This document shows, piece by piece, positions 19,613 to 32,161 of a DNA stretch of 64,000 nt. The translations under genes were made by a program, and so were the position numbers. This stretch comes from Liolophura sinensis (taxonomy: Eukaryota > Mollusca > Polyplacophora > Chitonida > Chitonidae). Each line of letters starts with the position of its first letter. Position 1 is the first letter of the stretch. The stretch covers positions 36,195,551 to 36,259,550 of the forward strand of contig NC_088304.1 in assembly GCF_032854445.1 (NCBI RefSeq), written 5' to 3'. The notes under the pieces are model-generated. The model searched no databases. It was not told the origin of the DNA and saw only the letters and a list, made by a program, of their open reading frames with translations.

Positions 19613-20170
19613 TGTGTACTACCCCAATATCACGTTCATATGTCTGCTTCTACACCCATATGATAGTAGCCCCGTACGTATATCTCTTCCTTTACCCAGT
19701 TACCACAGTAGCGCCCTTCTGATACCTCTGTTTCTGTGCCGATATCACGTTAGCCCAGTGTTTATAGCTCTGTTTATTCACCGATACTACAGCAGTCCCG
19801 GAATGATACGGCCGTAGCCCAGTGCTGCTACTATGTATCTAACCGATATTACAACAGCACCGTGTTAATAGCTCTGTTGCCTTCAGATGAGAGCTCTGTT
19901 CTATGCCGATATCTGGGTAGCCCCGTGTTTTTACCTGCTATCTCAGTAACTTTGTGCGGATACGCTATCAAGATAGCCTCGTATTGACAGCTCTGTCCAT
20001 ACCCCGATGTCCCGGTAGCCCCGTTTTCGTAGGTCTGCTTCCAAGCAGATATGACGGGTAACTTGTGTTGATAGCTGTGACATCCGCTGACGATACCATG
20101 GCAGCCTCGTGCTAATGACTGTTTCTACGGCGGTATCACAGTAGCCTCTTTTTGATAGCTTTGATTTAAC
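19613..20170. repeat. old degenerate minisatellite, roughly 42-bp units
   Basis: Variants of CCGATATCACGGTAGCCCCG and TTGATAGCTCTGTT alternate for about 550 bases with poor homogeneity. The spacing is irregular, so the period is approximate. Confidence 0.65.
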
Positions 20171-23170
20171 GCTGAATGGCTCCTGTATATGTAGAAGGAA
20201 CATATACAGTTTGTTCATAGTTGTTCAAGAATCCTATATGTGTAGCCTATTGACCGCAAAAAAAAAGCAAAACTACAACAACAGTTTAATGTAGATGGTC
20301 TTTGCTGTTCTAGTCCTTGACGGTTCAGTTGACCTCGAAATGCATGTAACTATACATCGATGTTTCTACGATAAGAAATTCCTATAAAATAATTATCTAC
20401 TGATATATTTAGCAACTCTTATCCGTTTTGGGTTAGAATATCATATCAGTTTTTTACCTAATCCAATAGGAGATGGCACAACTGAGTCGCCGTACAAAAG
20501 GCCTTCACTTAACGGCGGAGTGTAGGATTTGTCAGAGTTGATCCTAAGTGCGCAGTGGCTGTGTAGATGGGTCTCAACGGGTTTGGGATCGGCTTTCTCA
20601 TTCGAAACCCAACACTATGTAATGAAAACTGATGAGACAGTGCCTGGGTGTATATCAGAAGGAGGAAATCCAGACCCTTCACCTTAAATTTTATTACTAT
20701 AGCCAGGCTGTGATGACGTTCTTGTGTAGCGGACACGCAATCCGGCCTTTTCCAAGAATGACGCCATGTCCCTTGCAGTTATGCGGTTTTACGGCAGGCA
20801 GATTGTTTGAGACTAAGAAAGGTCGTTTGTTATCCCACGGCTTTTGCTTGGTTTAGGCTGTTTAAATGCGAACAATGTCAAGGGCATAAAACCGGATTAT
20901 TTCGAATTAAGATTTACGTATAAAACAATCAATGAAAAAGGCAACAACAAAAACAAATCATTCAACAATAAATTGATTAAATTCTATATCATTCAACAAT
21001 TACATGTAGTTCATAAAATTTAGTATTTACCATATTATAATTGATATTCATTGGGTGTATGACATGATAAAATGTAAAACGTAGCTAAATAGTGTATTAT
21101 TTGGACGATGTAAGCTCAAGTAAAACGTACATCGAGGTTAAATACGAGATTATAACGGTTGTCTTGTCCAAAAAGTGTAATGTAGGTTAACACTTTCATC
21201 CTTTAAAATTTCATTATTTACAATTTCGTTATTTACAATTTAATTATTAACAGTTGTAAAATGTTATTATTTCGTCTTCTGAAATGAAACATGCATGAGA
21301 ATTTCTACATATGTACACTTGTAGGCCATCTCCTGTCTCGCGTTGCCAAGTAGGTGAATAGTGTAGTAACTATATTATGTTGTTTGTACAAGGTAAAATG
21401 AAGTACAACGTTAAATGATAAAGGTAGCGTCTCTTTATAATCTATGTTTCTTCTTGAAAAAATATGAGACATCAGAAAGGTGATATGCATGAAGGTCAGC
21501 TGTTGATACGCATTATCACAGATGTATAGAAGATTTCATATTACATGTGCCTGGGCATTGTTCAGACCGCCTCAAAGTCTCCACGTATTCACGTGAATGG
21601 AGGTATAGCCTCGCCAAGTTAAGCCTGCATATCCGTCCACTTCCCGTTCCTCCTTGTCCCGGTGGGAATTTATAGAGAGAAAACTGGTTAACAATGAGAG
21701 GTCTATTATTCCGCGATCACCTTTGAGTATTTGCCGGCAAGAAAACTGATTTTCGCGGACTATATTTCATACCCCTGCCGCTTCATAAAAGCTTGTCGAG
21801 AACTGTATCGATTTTAACGGCAAATCCGCACTTGACCCAGATCGTGGGGCCCTAGTTCCAGAGTAGTAGCCCAAGGACTGGGATGACTGGCTGGACTGCC
21901 CTCCTGCCAGTCGGTCGCTCGCAGCGACGAACTTGTAAGGCGAATCCAGCGAGTGCTAATTCCTTGGCACAAGTAGGAACGCAGAGGCTCCCAAGAAGCA
22001 ATGTCAAGATCTTCTCCGTCTTGCTCGCTCGCCCGGTAAAGCCTTGTGATTATTTTAGAAACAAACATGAAAAAAAGGCACCTACAAGAAAAAAAGAAAG
22101 ACGTCAATAGCATGAAAAAATGCCCATGGCTATTATTAGCATCTTCACATCACAAGGCATTTACTGGAGACATAATCGCCGCACACTTAGGATCAATCAG
22201 ATTTTTTCCCACTGGCATTTCCATCCTCTTTCACTGGCGTCCTACGCTAGACTGTTTTTTTTCCATCAAGATCCCAAAGCATGTGTTTTATTCTGTCTCT
22301 GCCCGGGAACGCTCTTCAATGAAGTCACTTTATAATCAAGCTCAGTTTCCCTTCAATTTTACAAAGCTACTTCTCTAGACAAGCTCTGCTTCTTCATTCC
22401 TAGCCATGCAGCTGGATTCTTTCTGGATTTCTTGACGACTCAATAACTCGATTATCTCTGTGACGTATAAAATCGGCTTCGCTGAACTTTTTGGGATTTT
22501 TGATGGTTTGCCTACCAAGTTACCTATAACAGTTGCAAAACGATTAGAACGGGGCTATACGTAAAGCTCTTAATAATGACTGCAAAGCAGATCGCTTGAC
22601 TATCGGAATAAATGAATTAATTGTCAATGTCATGGGTAAGCGACAATGCGGGAGAAAACCATGTGCCTATGGCAAGTAACTGTCAAACTTTCCCGAGTAA
22701 TGAAGTTCGGGGTTTCACTACCAGATATAATACCTCAATGTATGCCCGTAATGATAAAACGAGAGTGATTAATACCGGCGTTCTGTGCAAATGCACTGGG
22801 ACTTTCGCCGATAATTTATAATAACCCAAGCAATTATCTTTGACAAAATATCAGGCCTCGTCTGCGCACGTGTTATCGGTCAAAATCTGTAGTAAAGTTC
22901 GTCAAATATATAGTTTGAGTTCCTTCACAACTGTTTCAAATTAGAATGGATTTAATACTATAAATATTACTGGTACGAATTTGATATTTACTGAAAGTCA
23001 ATAATGTTACAGGCAAATAGAGAAAACTTGATTTAGTAAGATAATATGGATTTTTTGGCCAAAAATGTCCGGTGTAGTCTTTTTAACTATAGACTGCAAT
23101 GACTGGCGGGGATATGTCTGTTAAAATTGTTGCCCAGAGTAACTGATTAGCGACGAACACAATAATTTGT
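20171..23170. other. intergenic DNA, nothing recognised
   Basis: No supported gene. A locally GC-richer patch at 21830-22040 carries overlapping open frames on both strands (about 75-99 codons), but these show no domain or splice context I recognise. Confidence 0.45.
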
Positions 23171-23194
23171 ATAATTAGAATGTATGTATGTAGG

Positions 23195-23350
23195 ATTCTG
23201 GGTTTTACGTGGCACTTAACAATTTTTCAGTCACATTATACTGACACCGCGCTAACCAGTCCTGTTTACTTGCTCTCACCTATCAGTACTGAACGCCAAG
23301 CGAGGCAGCAACAAGTACCACTTTCAAAGACTTTGGCCGGACTGGGTGCG
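23195..23350 (+). repeat. second dispersed repeat family, partial copy
   Basis: GGTTTTACGTGGCACTTAAC, CAATTTTTCAGTCACATTAT, ACTGACACC, then TGAACGCCAAGCGAGGCAGC, AACAAGTACCA and AAGACTTTGG follow the same order as the copy at 25875-26540. The element resembles a common molluscan dispersed repeat; the family name is unknown to me. Confidence 0.65.
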
Positions 23351-23366
23351 TTAGACTACTTAGAGG

Positions 23367-23618
23367 AGTCTCCGTGGCTCTGTTAGCACGCTAGCGCATT
23401 CTGATGACCCAGGAGCCTCTTCCCAATGCGGTCGCTGTGAGTTCAAGTCCAGCTCATGATGGCTTCCTCTCCGGCTGTAGGCGGGAAAGATTTCAGCAAC
23501 CTGCGGATGGCCGTGGGTTTCCCCCGAGCACTGCCCGGTTTCCTCCCACTATAATACTGACCGCCGTCGTGAAATATACTTGCGTACGCCGTAAAACACT
23601 AATCAAATCAATAAATAG
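23367..23618 (+). mobile_element. near full-length SINE
   Basis: TCTCCGTGGCTCTGTTAGCA, then GCGCATTCTGATGACCCAGG, GTGAGTTCAAGTCCAGCTCA, CTGCGGATGGCCGTGGGTTT and CCGTAAAACACTAATCAAAT. It lacks part of TATAAGTGAAATATTC. It lies only about 20 bases after the other dispersed repeat. Confidence 0.9.
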
Positions 23619-24159
23619 GATAATTTAGAACAATTGCTATGCATAATACAGATTATTAAAGACTTGAATCTGAAACGACAGTGTGACAGTTGTCAAAAAG
23701 AACAGTGAAGTGGAAAGGGAAATCACGGATTTCGCGACGGGCTACATTGGCAAACTTAACACTACTCTAACATACACTGATTGACTGCCTAGTCACTCAT
23801 TGGGGTTTACATCTCAGGCTTATTTGATCTGTTTGATTGTTGTTGATTGCCACATACGCTTGAGTTTTCACTTCTGGGATTGCGGTCAGTTTATGGTCGA
23901 TGAAAAGAGGAGCTTCACGGGTAAACCACCGTACAAGTTATTCTCCAACATTTAAAAAATGTGTGCGCCAGTTTATGCCCTTACAGTTCAAGCAAGAAAC
24001 GACAGGCTACTTGCGGTCAAATACTTGTATTGTGTGAACAGGATTTACGTGATCACCACAGACTCTCGTAGGCTCGAATTCTGCATTCCCTGGTTCGGCT
24101 CTGAGTCATCAGGCCTGTCATGCACATGCACCGCTGTTTTTTTTTTCATTTTTTTTCAT

Positions 24160-24230
24160 CTCCTTCACCCGTTGTAAAAATAGTAAACATTCTCGAGATC
24201 CACGTTAAACACCAATCAAGCAAATAAAAT
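24160..24230 (+). mobile_element. degraded SINE 3' end
   Basis: Sequence after CTCCTTCACCCGTTGTAAAA, with ACGTTAAACACCAATCAAGC and AAATAAAA, matches the end of the SINE. Confidence 0.5.
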
Positions 24231-24594
24231 TCGAGTTAACTCAGACAGAATATTGTTCAGCCCATCCGTTTTCTTGAAAAAGTAAAGCAGACTGCAAGTA
24301 TTCGTGAGCGATAAAGTAAACATGCTCTCATGGCTTGCGTCAACAATGATTTAGCCATTTTTGCTATGCCAAGCTTAAAACTGGAACAAACAGAACCGGA
24401 TGTTTGAGATTGAAATGGTTGCTGTGCTGCGAATGTTCGTTTTATTGATTATTGAAAATGGCGCCATAGACAATCGCATTGACAAAGTTACAGCACTGTA
24501 CTGGTTTAACAATGTGGACTGTATTGATAACGTTATCGTCATATAGATCCATGTATGCAGAGGTTTGATTTAATCTATAAAACAGTATCAAACA

Positions 24595-24867
24595 TTAAAG
24601 GGTCGAAATGACCAGATATCTTAAGGTCGCATTTTCTTTGGCCCTCAGAAGAGGGTCAAAGTAACCATTATAAGTTTGGCGAAAACGACAGAACCATTAT
24701 GGTTGTATTTTAATGGCCGTTAGAATAGGGTCAAAGAAGCCATTTCTTTTTCACCGAAATAGGGTCATGGCAAACATTATAAACAAAATTCTATTGGTTA
24801 TTTTGACCAGTCTTTTGATGCTTGTTTTGACCCTGTGCGGCGATACCTGTTCATTTTGACCCCTTAA
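24595..24867. mobile_element. TTAA-flanked element with terminal inverted repeats (MITE-like)
   Basis: The left end is TTAA then AGGGTCGAAATGACCAGATATC. The right end, read on the other strand, is TTAA then GGGGTCAAAATGAACAGGTATC. The 22-base ends match at 18 positions. A TTAA duplication is the hallmark of piggyBac-type insertion. The 273-bp body has no coding frame but contains internal GGGTCAAAGTAACCATTA and GGGTCAAAGAAGCCATTT copies. A non-autonomous piggyBac-like element is my inference. Confidence 0.55.
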
Positions 24868-24890
24868 TTTTTAATCCACCCATTATTTGG

Positions 24891-24940
24891 TCGGGAGTAC
24901 GACGTAAAACACCAATCAAATAAATAAATAAATAAACATT
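24891..24940 (+). mobile_element. SINE 3' terminus only
   Basis: GGGAGTACGACGTAAAACAC, CAATCAAATAAATAAATAAA is the last 50 bases of the SINE. It lies just outside the TTAA element. Confidence 0.75.
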
Positions 24941-25539
24941 TGGTCGGGCGCGTCTGTACCAAAATTTGTTCGGATAAATTGACCAGATCCTCCTAACAGT
25001 GTACGACAAGAAAAAAATTGTACATAGTGGTACAATTTGATCGCAGGCTTTCACGTTGCCATCCTGGACAAGTGAGCAAGCTGCTTAAGGAAGCTGTTAA
25101 TATAATGAGACCCGAACTGAGGTTAACGGACAAAATCCCTGATTACCTCGGCTAGGAGAGGTCATTTCCCAACTACCTCCTTGTCTTCGTCGTTCTCTTG
25201 TTTTCTCACTAAGCTGTGGTCTTTTATGTTTCATGAGTTTTCATCGCTTTTTCATAGATGTACGTTGTATGTTCTCTGCTATCTACCCTAATATCATGTA
25301 TTGGTTATATAATTCATGCGATGCCACAAAAAAACGGTATTGAATTGTTGACATCTCCTCACAGCACGGTCATGATGGCACAGAGAAGCTCAATAATAAT
25401 TTCGCCCAGTTCGCATTAAGGGCGACTGGACCAGGAGGCGATTGAGCGATTGAACAAGAGTGCTAAAGTTGTAGGACATGCAATGCCATACTTAAGACAA
25501 AAATTGCAATGATGAAAGACAGCGCTCCATTGTAGTATT

Positions 25540-25760
25540 GCTCCATCCCTATAACCCTTTAATGCTCCATCAGTCCCTTACATCCCCACCACGCCCAACC
25601 CATCGCTCCATTGTCCCATATCTCCATCACTTCATTGTTCCAACCCTATAATTTTTAATGCCTTCATTAGTCGTTTACAACACGCCCCGCTTCACCATTC
25701 CTTCATTTTCTTTTTTTATAACTAAATCGCAACTCTCCATCGCTCCATCGCAGCACTATT
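25540..25760. repeat. degenerate CTCCAT-rich repeat
   Basis: Two diverged copies of about 105 bases share CCATCCCTATAACCCTTTAA or CCAACCCTATAATTTTTAAT, then AGTCCCTTACA or AGTCGTTTACA and CGCCC. CTCCATC repeats throughout. Confidence 0.55.
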
Positions 25761-25874
25761 CAGCATCGCTACGTCATGTCAGTATAACCTGTTGTTCAAA
25801 CCATAAAACGTAATCATGAGACGTGATAAACCTTTCCCCTCTATATAGTATGTATATATACATATAGGTATCTA

Positions 25875-26540
25875 CGTTGGGTTTAACGTGGTACGTAACA
25901 ATTTTTCAGTCATATGACGATGAGGAGGCATTAGGTGTATGTACATATACTGTGTCTTCAAGAGGCAAGGCGAGACCATGGCGCCAAAGTTTTGCCGCCA
26001 CTGGAGTGACGAGCCGAATACACCAGACATGACACCACATCCAGTCACATTATACTGACACCATGCCAAACACACCAGACATGACACCCCATCCAGTCAC
26101 ATTATACTGACACCATGCCAAACACACCAGACATGACACCACATCCAGTCACATTATACTGACACCATGCCAAACACACCAGACATGACACCCCATCCAG
26201 TCACATTATACTGACACCATGCCAAACACACCAGACATGACACCACATCCAGTCACATTATACTGACACCATGCCAAACACACCAGACATGACACCCCAT
26301 CCAGTCACATTATACTGACATCATGCCAAACACACCAGACATGACACCCCATCCAGTCACATTATACTGACATCATGCCAAACACACCAGACATGACACC
26401 CCATCCAGTGACATTGTACTGACAAAGGGTCAACCAAACATTTTTCCCTGCTTTAACCTTGCTCAGTGATGAGCGCCAAGAAACTCAGCTGCAAGTACCA
26501 TTTCTAAAGTCTTTGGTGACCCGGTCCGTACAAAGTAACT
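25875..26540 (+). repeat. second dispersed repeat family, long copy interrupted by its own tandem array
   Basis: Left part: GGTTTAACGTGGTACGTAAC, CAATTTTTCAGTCATATGAC. Right part: GTACTGACAAAGGGTCAACC, TGATGAGCGCCAAGAAACTC, CAAGTACCATTTCTAAAGTC, GGTGACCCGG. Between the two lies the 52-bp array (26021-26433), whose unit includes the element's own CAGTCACATTATACTGACAC. Confidence 0.7.
26021..26433. repeat. 52-bp tandem array, eight copies
   Basis: CACCAGACATGACACC recurs at 26021, 26073, 26125, 26177, 26229, 26281, 26333 and 26385, exactly every 52 bases. The first six copies alternate ACCACATCC and ACCCCATCC, a 104-bp dimer period. The homogeneity is very high, so the expansion is recent. Confidence 0.95.
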
Positions 26541-26544
26541 CGGG

Positions 26545-29500
26545 TCTAATCTATGTTGTGCGTTGTTCATTCCTGCGATTACGTTTAGTTGTCAAACTAG
26601 AAACGTAATACTCATTAGTAGCAGAAGAATAATGATCACGACGGCTTGGAAACAGCCGCCATTGGCTCCCCACTTTCATTAGTATCTGTCAATAGTTCAC
26701 CGAGCTCGTGGGCAGAAATTATGTGTCCTTCAGCACACTGACCCCGTGTTGTTCCCGACACGCCCGCACAAACAACGGCAATCAGTGAGTTTTGAGGGCA
26801 TTAATACCGACAGATAAGGGTTAATCTGGCATTAACCCGAGCGTACCGCAGCTGACCGAGCCGAGGCCTGTTGTAATTAACCCGTACACCACCGCGCCGT
26901 GTTCTCCAATAAACAATGTTAAGGACAAAACTGGCAAGAACATATATCGCCTCAATGGGTCAAACGTCCGCATTGTAATCGGACAGGACACGTTCGGATC
27001 AAAGGCTGAACACACGAACTGGATGTATTAGAGATCCCGGCAGTGGCACAATGTCGTGGCTTAGAAGCACGCTCCAAATCCTACGGACAGACTGAAAATA
27101 GGAAATCGACATTTTTACTGGAAGCTGGAAACTTACAGTGGAAAACAATGCCGTTGGCTTTAGTTTTGAATTATTGGCGTTTGTTGTGATGCAATCCACC
27201 CATGGGTTGGACAAACACTGAGGACGATGATAGACAAAGATAGACAACATCGGAAATTTAATTTCCCCGCTTCTGCCAGCTTCCAACCGACGTCAATTGC
27301 TAACATCTGTACATTGCTCTTGGTATGTTGGCCTAGGGCAGTGAATAGCCTATAGGAGAAATGACAGGCTCTGTGAAATCAGTATCCCAGGAGCCGTGAG
27401 CCGCATAAGAATAAGATTGCCGCGCTGTATATACTACCAGCTGCCATTCCAACCCAAACTGGACACAGATATCTGTATTACCGACAAGGTATTAACTAGC
27501 ATGGTACACAATTTGAATTCCATCAGAAAACACCAGAAAAGAGAAAAAGAAAAGGCAACATTAGACCAAAAGTATTTTTGCAGCAATTAAGTATCCCTCA
27601 TGAAGTTTATAAAAGATATCTGTTTATTTTTCTAAACCTGGGTGGGGTCATACCAAAGACTGTGATCTTTGTTGTTGCCTCACCTGTTGATCAGCACTGA
27701 GAGTCGAGGAAATTGTGTCACAGTTTTCTCTCCACTTAAGTTCCACCTGGCAAATATGACACTTTTTCTTCTCTAATCTACTTCTGATTGTGTCTCAGTT
27801 TATCGGGTTACATTTGGCACATCTTGAATGTATTTACGTTATATCTAACGATTAATTCTAAGTATAACTCTGGGCTTATAATAGAGATTGTTGTGTCGTT
27901 CTCCGTCAATCTTGGAGCAGCGTTATTAACAGTCTTTTAGCACATTCGCGGGTGTCCGGGAAACGCTCGTCGAGTCATTTCAAGCCTTCTAAAGAAGACG
28001 CCAATTACTGGATCAATACAGTCTTATATTCAGAGAGAGATGAACAAAAATATACATCCCATTTATACACGGTATATCAAACATAGCTAAGAGGATTTAT
28101 TCCCACAAAGGTAGGACGATCTTGGCTCTGATGACATGGAACGTTTAATGCACACTTAACTATACCATAAATACAATTGGACACCATGCTTTTAGCGATC
28201 TTCTTTGGCTTCATTGTCTATGTCAATCTATATTAATACGTTTTAGATGTATCCTGTTTTCCTTAATCACTAACAACACATATGACGTAGACCTAATAAT
28301 GGTGTACAAAGAGGGCGATTTGCCTTAATACAAAAGACGAAGAAAGTCGTCAATATCAGAAACATTAAAAACCAAACAGAATTAACTGTGTTCAAATACT
28401 TCAATTCCAAGATGGGATTTGCGCACAAAGGACCATATGTATTTGCGTGTTTTTGCGCGTCAATGATGTAAGAGGGATTATTTTACGTTTGCCCTTAGGC
28501 AAAGTCCTGATGACCTGTATCCTGTAATGTAGACCAACGCGTGTAGGCTATACCCAAGTCTCTTCATGAAGTCCAAATTACAATTCAAAAATTTATGTGA
28601 ATATATTTCTACTGAAGAAATTTGAATAAGTGAATGTAATCCCTTCTGTAAGGGAAGTTTTGTATGTACAGCGATATAGGATATTAATGTAGGCCTGCGT
28701 GTACATTAAACACCATGACAGCACAGAGTTGTTAACATTTCTAGACCATTTGGAAACTATCAGAATTGTCACTGCTCTGGTTTTACTCTTTTATATTACT
28801 GGCCATCTTCATATATATTGTTAATTAACAGTAAAGACAGGAAAGTAACCGGAATTGTAAAACTACAAATGATGGCTCCGTTGAACTATGAATCACAGGC
28901 AGAATTACTTTCACAAACCCTTATCTTGTATCCCGGGGCGTTCAGCGAACAGTTCACCAGTGAAACCTCAGTGAAACCAACAAAACAATGTTTTATATGG
29001 ATAATTACATGTACAAGGAATTCCGACTTATGATATAGTTTGAACATTATACGCATTTCTTGGGTTCTGTATTTCACATAACAACACACAATGTATGGCA
29101 TTTACAGGGTTTAATCACACTGAGAACTTTGGCGCCTGAACTAATTCAGGTCCAAGCTGTTAAGTCTACAGACCAGTGTAGGAAATTATTTTATTTGATC
29201 CAATCTGAAAATGCTGTCAGCACCTAATGTAGTAGTGATATATTTGAAGCATACCGGCTTTGACCCAATACGCTATTTTGAAGAAAAGATACCACGAGTA
29301 AAAACACCAGAATTAATGGCAGCTGTTGACATTGGCTAAAGGAAACTTATTTACGTGAAGAAAGATATGTAAATGCCATTAATTGTTATTTTATTTCAAA
29401 ATATGAAAAATATTATTCAAATCAATTATGTCCACCATACATGAAGTTCTCAATCGTGTGCTTAAAATGGAGAGCCCACTCCACAGAACGCAGTAAGGGT

Positions 29501-30330
29501 TTATCATCGCATGAAGAGACGTAATCACCTAATAATCACACCAATATTAAACAGTATGTCCCCAAAAGTTTTAAGTTGTCAAAATTTGGCAAGGAAGAGC
29601 TTTTTCCAACGTTTCGTTTCGCACAAAGATATATTTGTCTTTAAATGCCGTGTTGAATGATCTATACACGAGGTGTAGATAGCGTCTGGAATCTGACAAA
29701 ATTCTTCGGGTGGGTGATCAATAATTCTCCCTGCTCGTTTTTATCTGGCACTAAACTCTTATTAATTCTCTGTAGGGAATGCGGCATATCGCAAATGTTG
29801 CATAATAGAATAGGCGATATCTTAAACTGGGGGCCTTCGTCTACGGGCACCGATGCGAGCCGCCGGCGGCGAGCGGCTGGTCAATCAATCCAGTAACATA
29901 TAATGGAGGCCTGCTCCATAGGTTCCATGCGCTGATACACCGCGGATTAATACTCTTCCAACAATTCGTTCTATCCGTGCGAGAAGCTTCAGTTAATGTA
30001 GGCCTACGTCTGTCTGTACGACCGACGAGAAGTGGCGATTGTTATTCGGGAACTCTTGACTCCAGATCGTGTTTCCCAATGTGCGATGCCAGGAGGGGAC
30101 ATCAGTAAAGCGTAAGTTGTAACCGTGGTGTGGGAATTAAGACAAGGTGGTTTTCTTATTTTTAGTTTTCTCAAGGGAAATCAGACTTAAAGCAGATTGT
30201 AATTAACATGTTGAGAGCAAAACATTTGGAATACAGAAGACGTTGAACGTAAAATTAGTTCCCTGTATCATGTGACTTGCCTAAAATGCTTAAGGCAACC
30301 TATGTAGACATTCCACAAGGTGCCTAACAT
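26545..30330. other. intergenic DNA, no supported gene
   Basis: Several open frames of 60-95 codons occur on both strands, but none has a recognisable domain, splice context or coding bias. No tandem array or SINE was recognised. Confidence 0.45.
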
Positions 30331-30343
30331 TTTTGACAGGTCA

Positions 30344-30381
30344 CACGATTCAGTATGTCTTTTTTTACATACTGAATCGTG
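30344..30381. other. 15-bp perfect inverted repeat (hairpin) with T-rich loop
   Basis: CACGATTCAGTATGT (30344-30358) and ACATACTGAATCGTG (30367-30381) are exact reverse complements separated by eight bases, CTTTTTTT. Two more pairs follow after one mismatch. It is too short for a microRNA precursor; it may be a folded remnant of an element or chance. Confidence 0.85.
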
Positions 30382-30794
30382 AGAAGAGTTCGAAGTCGAA
30401 AGTCCCCTATTGTGATTGGATGACCTCCGAATTGACACGCATGAATTCAGGTAGATGTTCTCGCTTTTCATTCGTCTTTACCTTTTGATAATAATCCTTG
30501 ACAAGGGCTGGGGCATCCCGAAAAAATTTACGTCGTCTTGTATCCAGGCCGTTCGTGGAGTGAATTAAAGATGAACGACTAGAGCAGGGAGAGTGAAAAC
30601 AGAGCGGTGACGAGAGACTGATGGCAAGTGGTCAACACGCAACCGGCGAAATTCAGCCCCTTGACAGTTCACCCCAGCGAGGGTGTTATTGTAACTGTCC
30701 ATGCAAATGTAATGCTGAAATAGTATCTACTTACGCAGAACCGGAAATGAGTGACCCAGGCTAAAACGTATAGAGTAAAACGATTATTATGAAG

Positions 30795-30901
<107 letters not shown>

Positions 30902-31889
30902 GTTGCATGGACATGTTATTTGTCCAGTGAATAAATGATAGTGTGTTATCAGCAGACGTGATTCCCGTATGATCCCAGGCAATTGCCCGTGATTTTGGAG
31001 CCCAGCAAACACTCTGGAAACACATCATACTCGAGCGCGTCAAGGCGATGAGGTCCGTGCTTTCTGTAGATGGCTTGGCTAATTTAAACCTTTTACCCGT
31101 AATGCTATCAACATGACGGCCTCACGCCCAGGTGGCGCTAGCTCGTCTGATGTGTATTACTGGTCAACCCAGATGTTAATTTCTGTGGAAATAAAGATAC
31201 CGTCCACACCTCTCCGTGTGAGATACACAATTACATCCTCATAATAGAACGTAGCCTCCAGTCTAGCATCGATTTCGATATCAAAAAGTCATAAACAATG
31301 TATAATAGTGCATCATTCACGCCAGCTTGTATGAGTATGGCTTCAAAAGCGCAAAACATAACATAATGTTAACACGTGCTATTTTGTACGTCACTCGAAT
31401 TCGTAGTCTTGGCTGTATATTGAATGAATGAATGAAATATTATGGCTTATGCCCCCAATCGCAGTATTTTGGCTTTATCGCGAGGAGAAACATCTAGAAC
31501 AAAGAAACAGTTATGGCTTCCACATGACAATACAAACATGAAAAATCAGAGTATTAAAGAAACAAGACGCTTTTTAAATCAACTACAGTTGAATGTTAAA
31601 CTACGTTAGCGGAAGTTAGGCATAATCTACATAGTAAACTAGTATATGTTTGGTGCCGTATTGGGCACCACATGGCTATGCCGTTATTGAGAAAGACATA
31701 TTCTGTTCACTGGGTCTACAAGGAAGAGCTCGAGTTTAGACGCCTTCCTTTTAAGCTATCCCAGATGATTCAGGTCCAATGGACTTCTCTATAATACACA
31801 AACAGTATTGTTCTGTCCGTGACCTTGTTATGATTGCCGCTGTGATGTTTTTTAATTGTTACGAGTTATGTAAGAACTTGGTAGCGTTG

Positions 31890-32161
31890 ATTTTTTTTTT
31901 TTTTTTTTTTGATTGGTGTTTTACGCCGTACTCAAAAATATTTCACTTATACGACGGCGGCCAGCATTATGGTGGGTGGAAACCGGGCAGAACCCGGGGG
32001 AAAACCCACGACCATCCGCAGGTAGCTGACAAACCTTCCCACATACGGCCGGAGAGAAAGCCAGCATGAGCTGGACTTGAACTCACAGCGACCGCATTGG
32101 TGAGAGACTCTTGGATCATTACGCTGCGCTAGCGCGCTAACCAACTGAGCCACGGAGGCCC
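31890..32161 (-). mobile_element. best-preserved full-length SINE
   Basis: Read on the minus strand it begins GGCCTCCGTGGCTCAGTTGG, a perfect tRNA-like A box (TGGCTCAGTTGG), then GCGCTAGCGCAGCGTAATGA, a B box in GTGAGTTCAAGTCCAGCTCA, CTGCGGATGGTCGTGGGTTT, TATAAGTGAAATATTTTTGA, GGCGTAAAACACCAATC and a run of about 20 A. The intact promoter boxes and pure A tail make this the youngest-looking copy in the window. Confidence 0.95.

Noticed and set aside
21814-22113. Minus-strand open frame of 99 codons in a GC-richer patch
   Set aside because: The plus strand has an equally long open frame in the same place, no domain was recognised, and there is no splice or conservation support.
29829-29880. 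GC-rich patch suggesting rRNA
   Set aside because: Only about 50 bases, with no further ribosomal RNA sequence around it.
31890-32161. tRNA gene on the minus strand
   Set aside because: The tRNA-like head has A and B boxes but no full cloverleaf, and it continues into the shared SINE body; the same head occurs in many copies.
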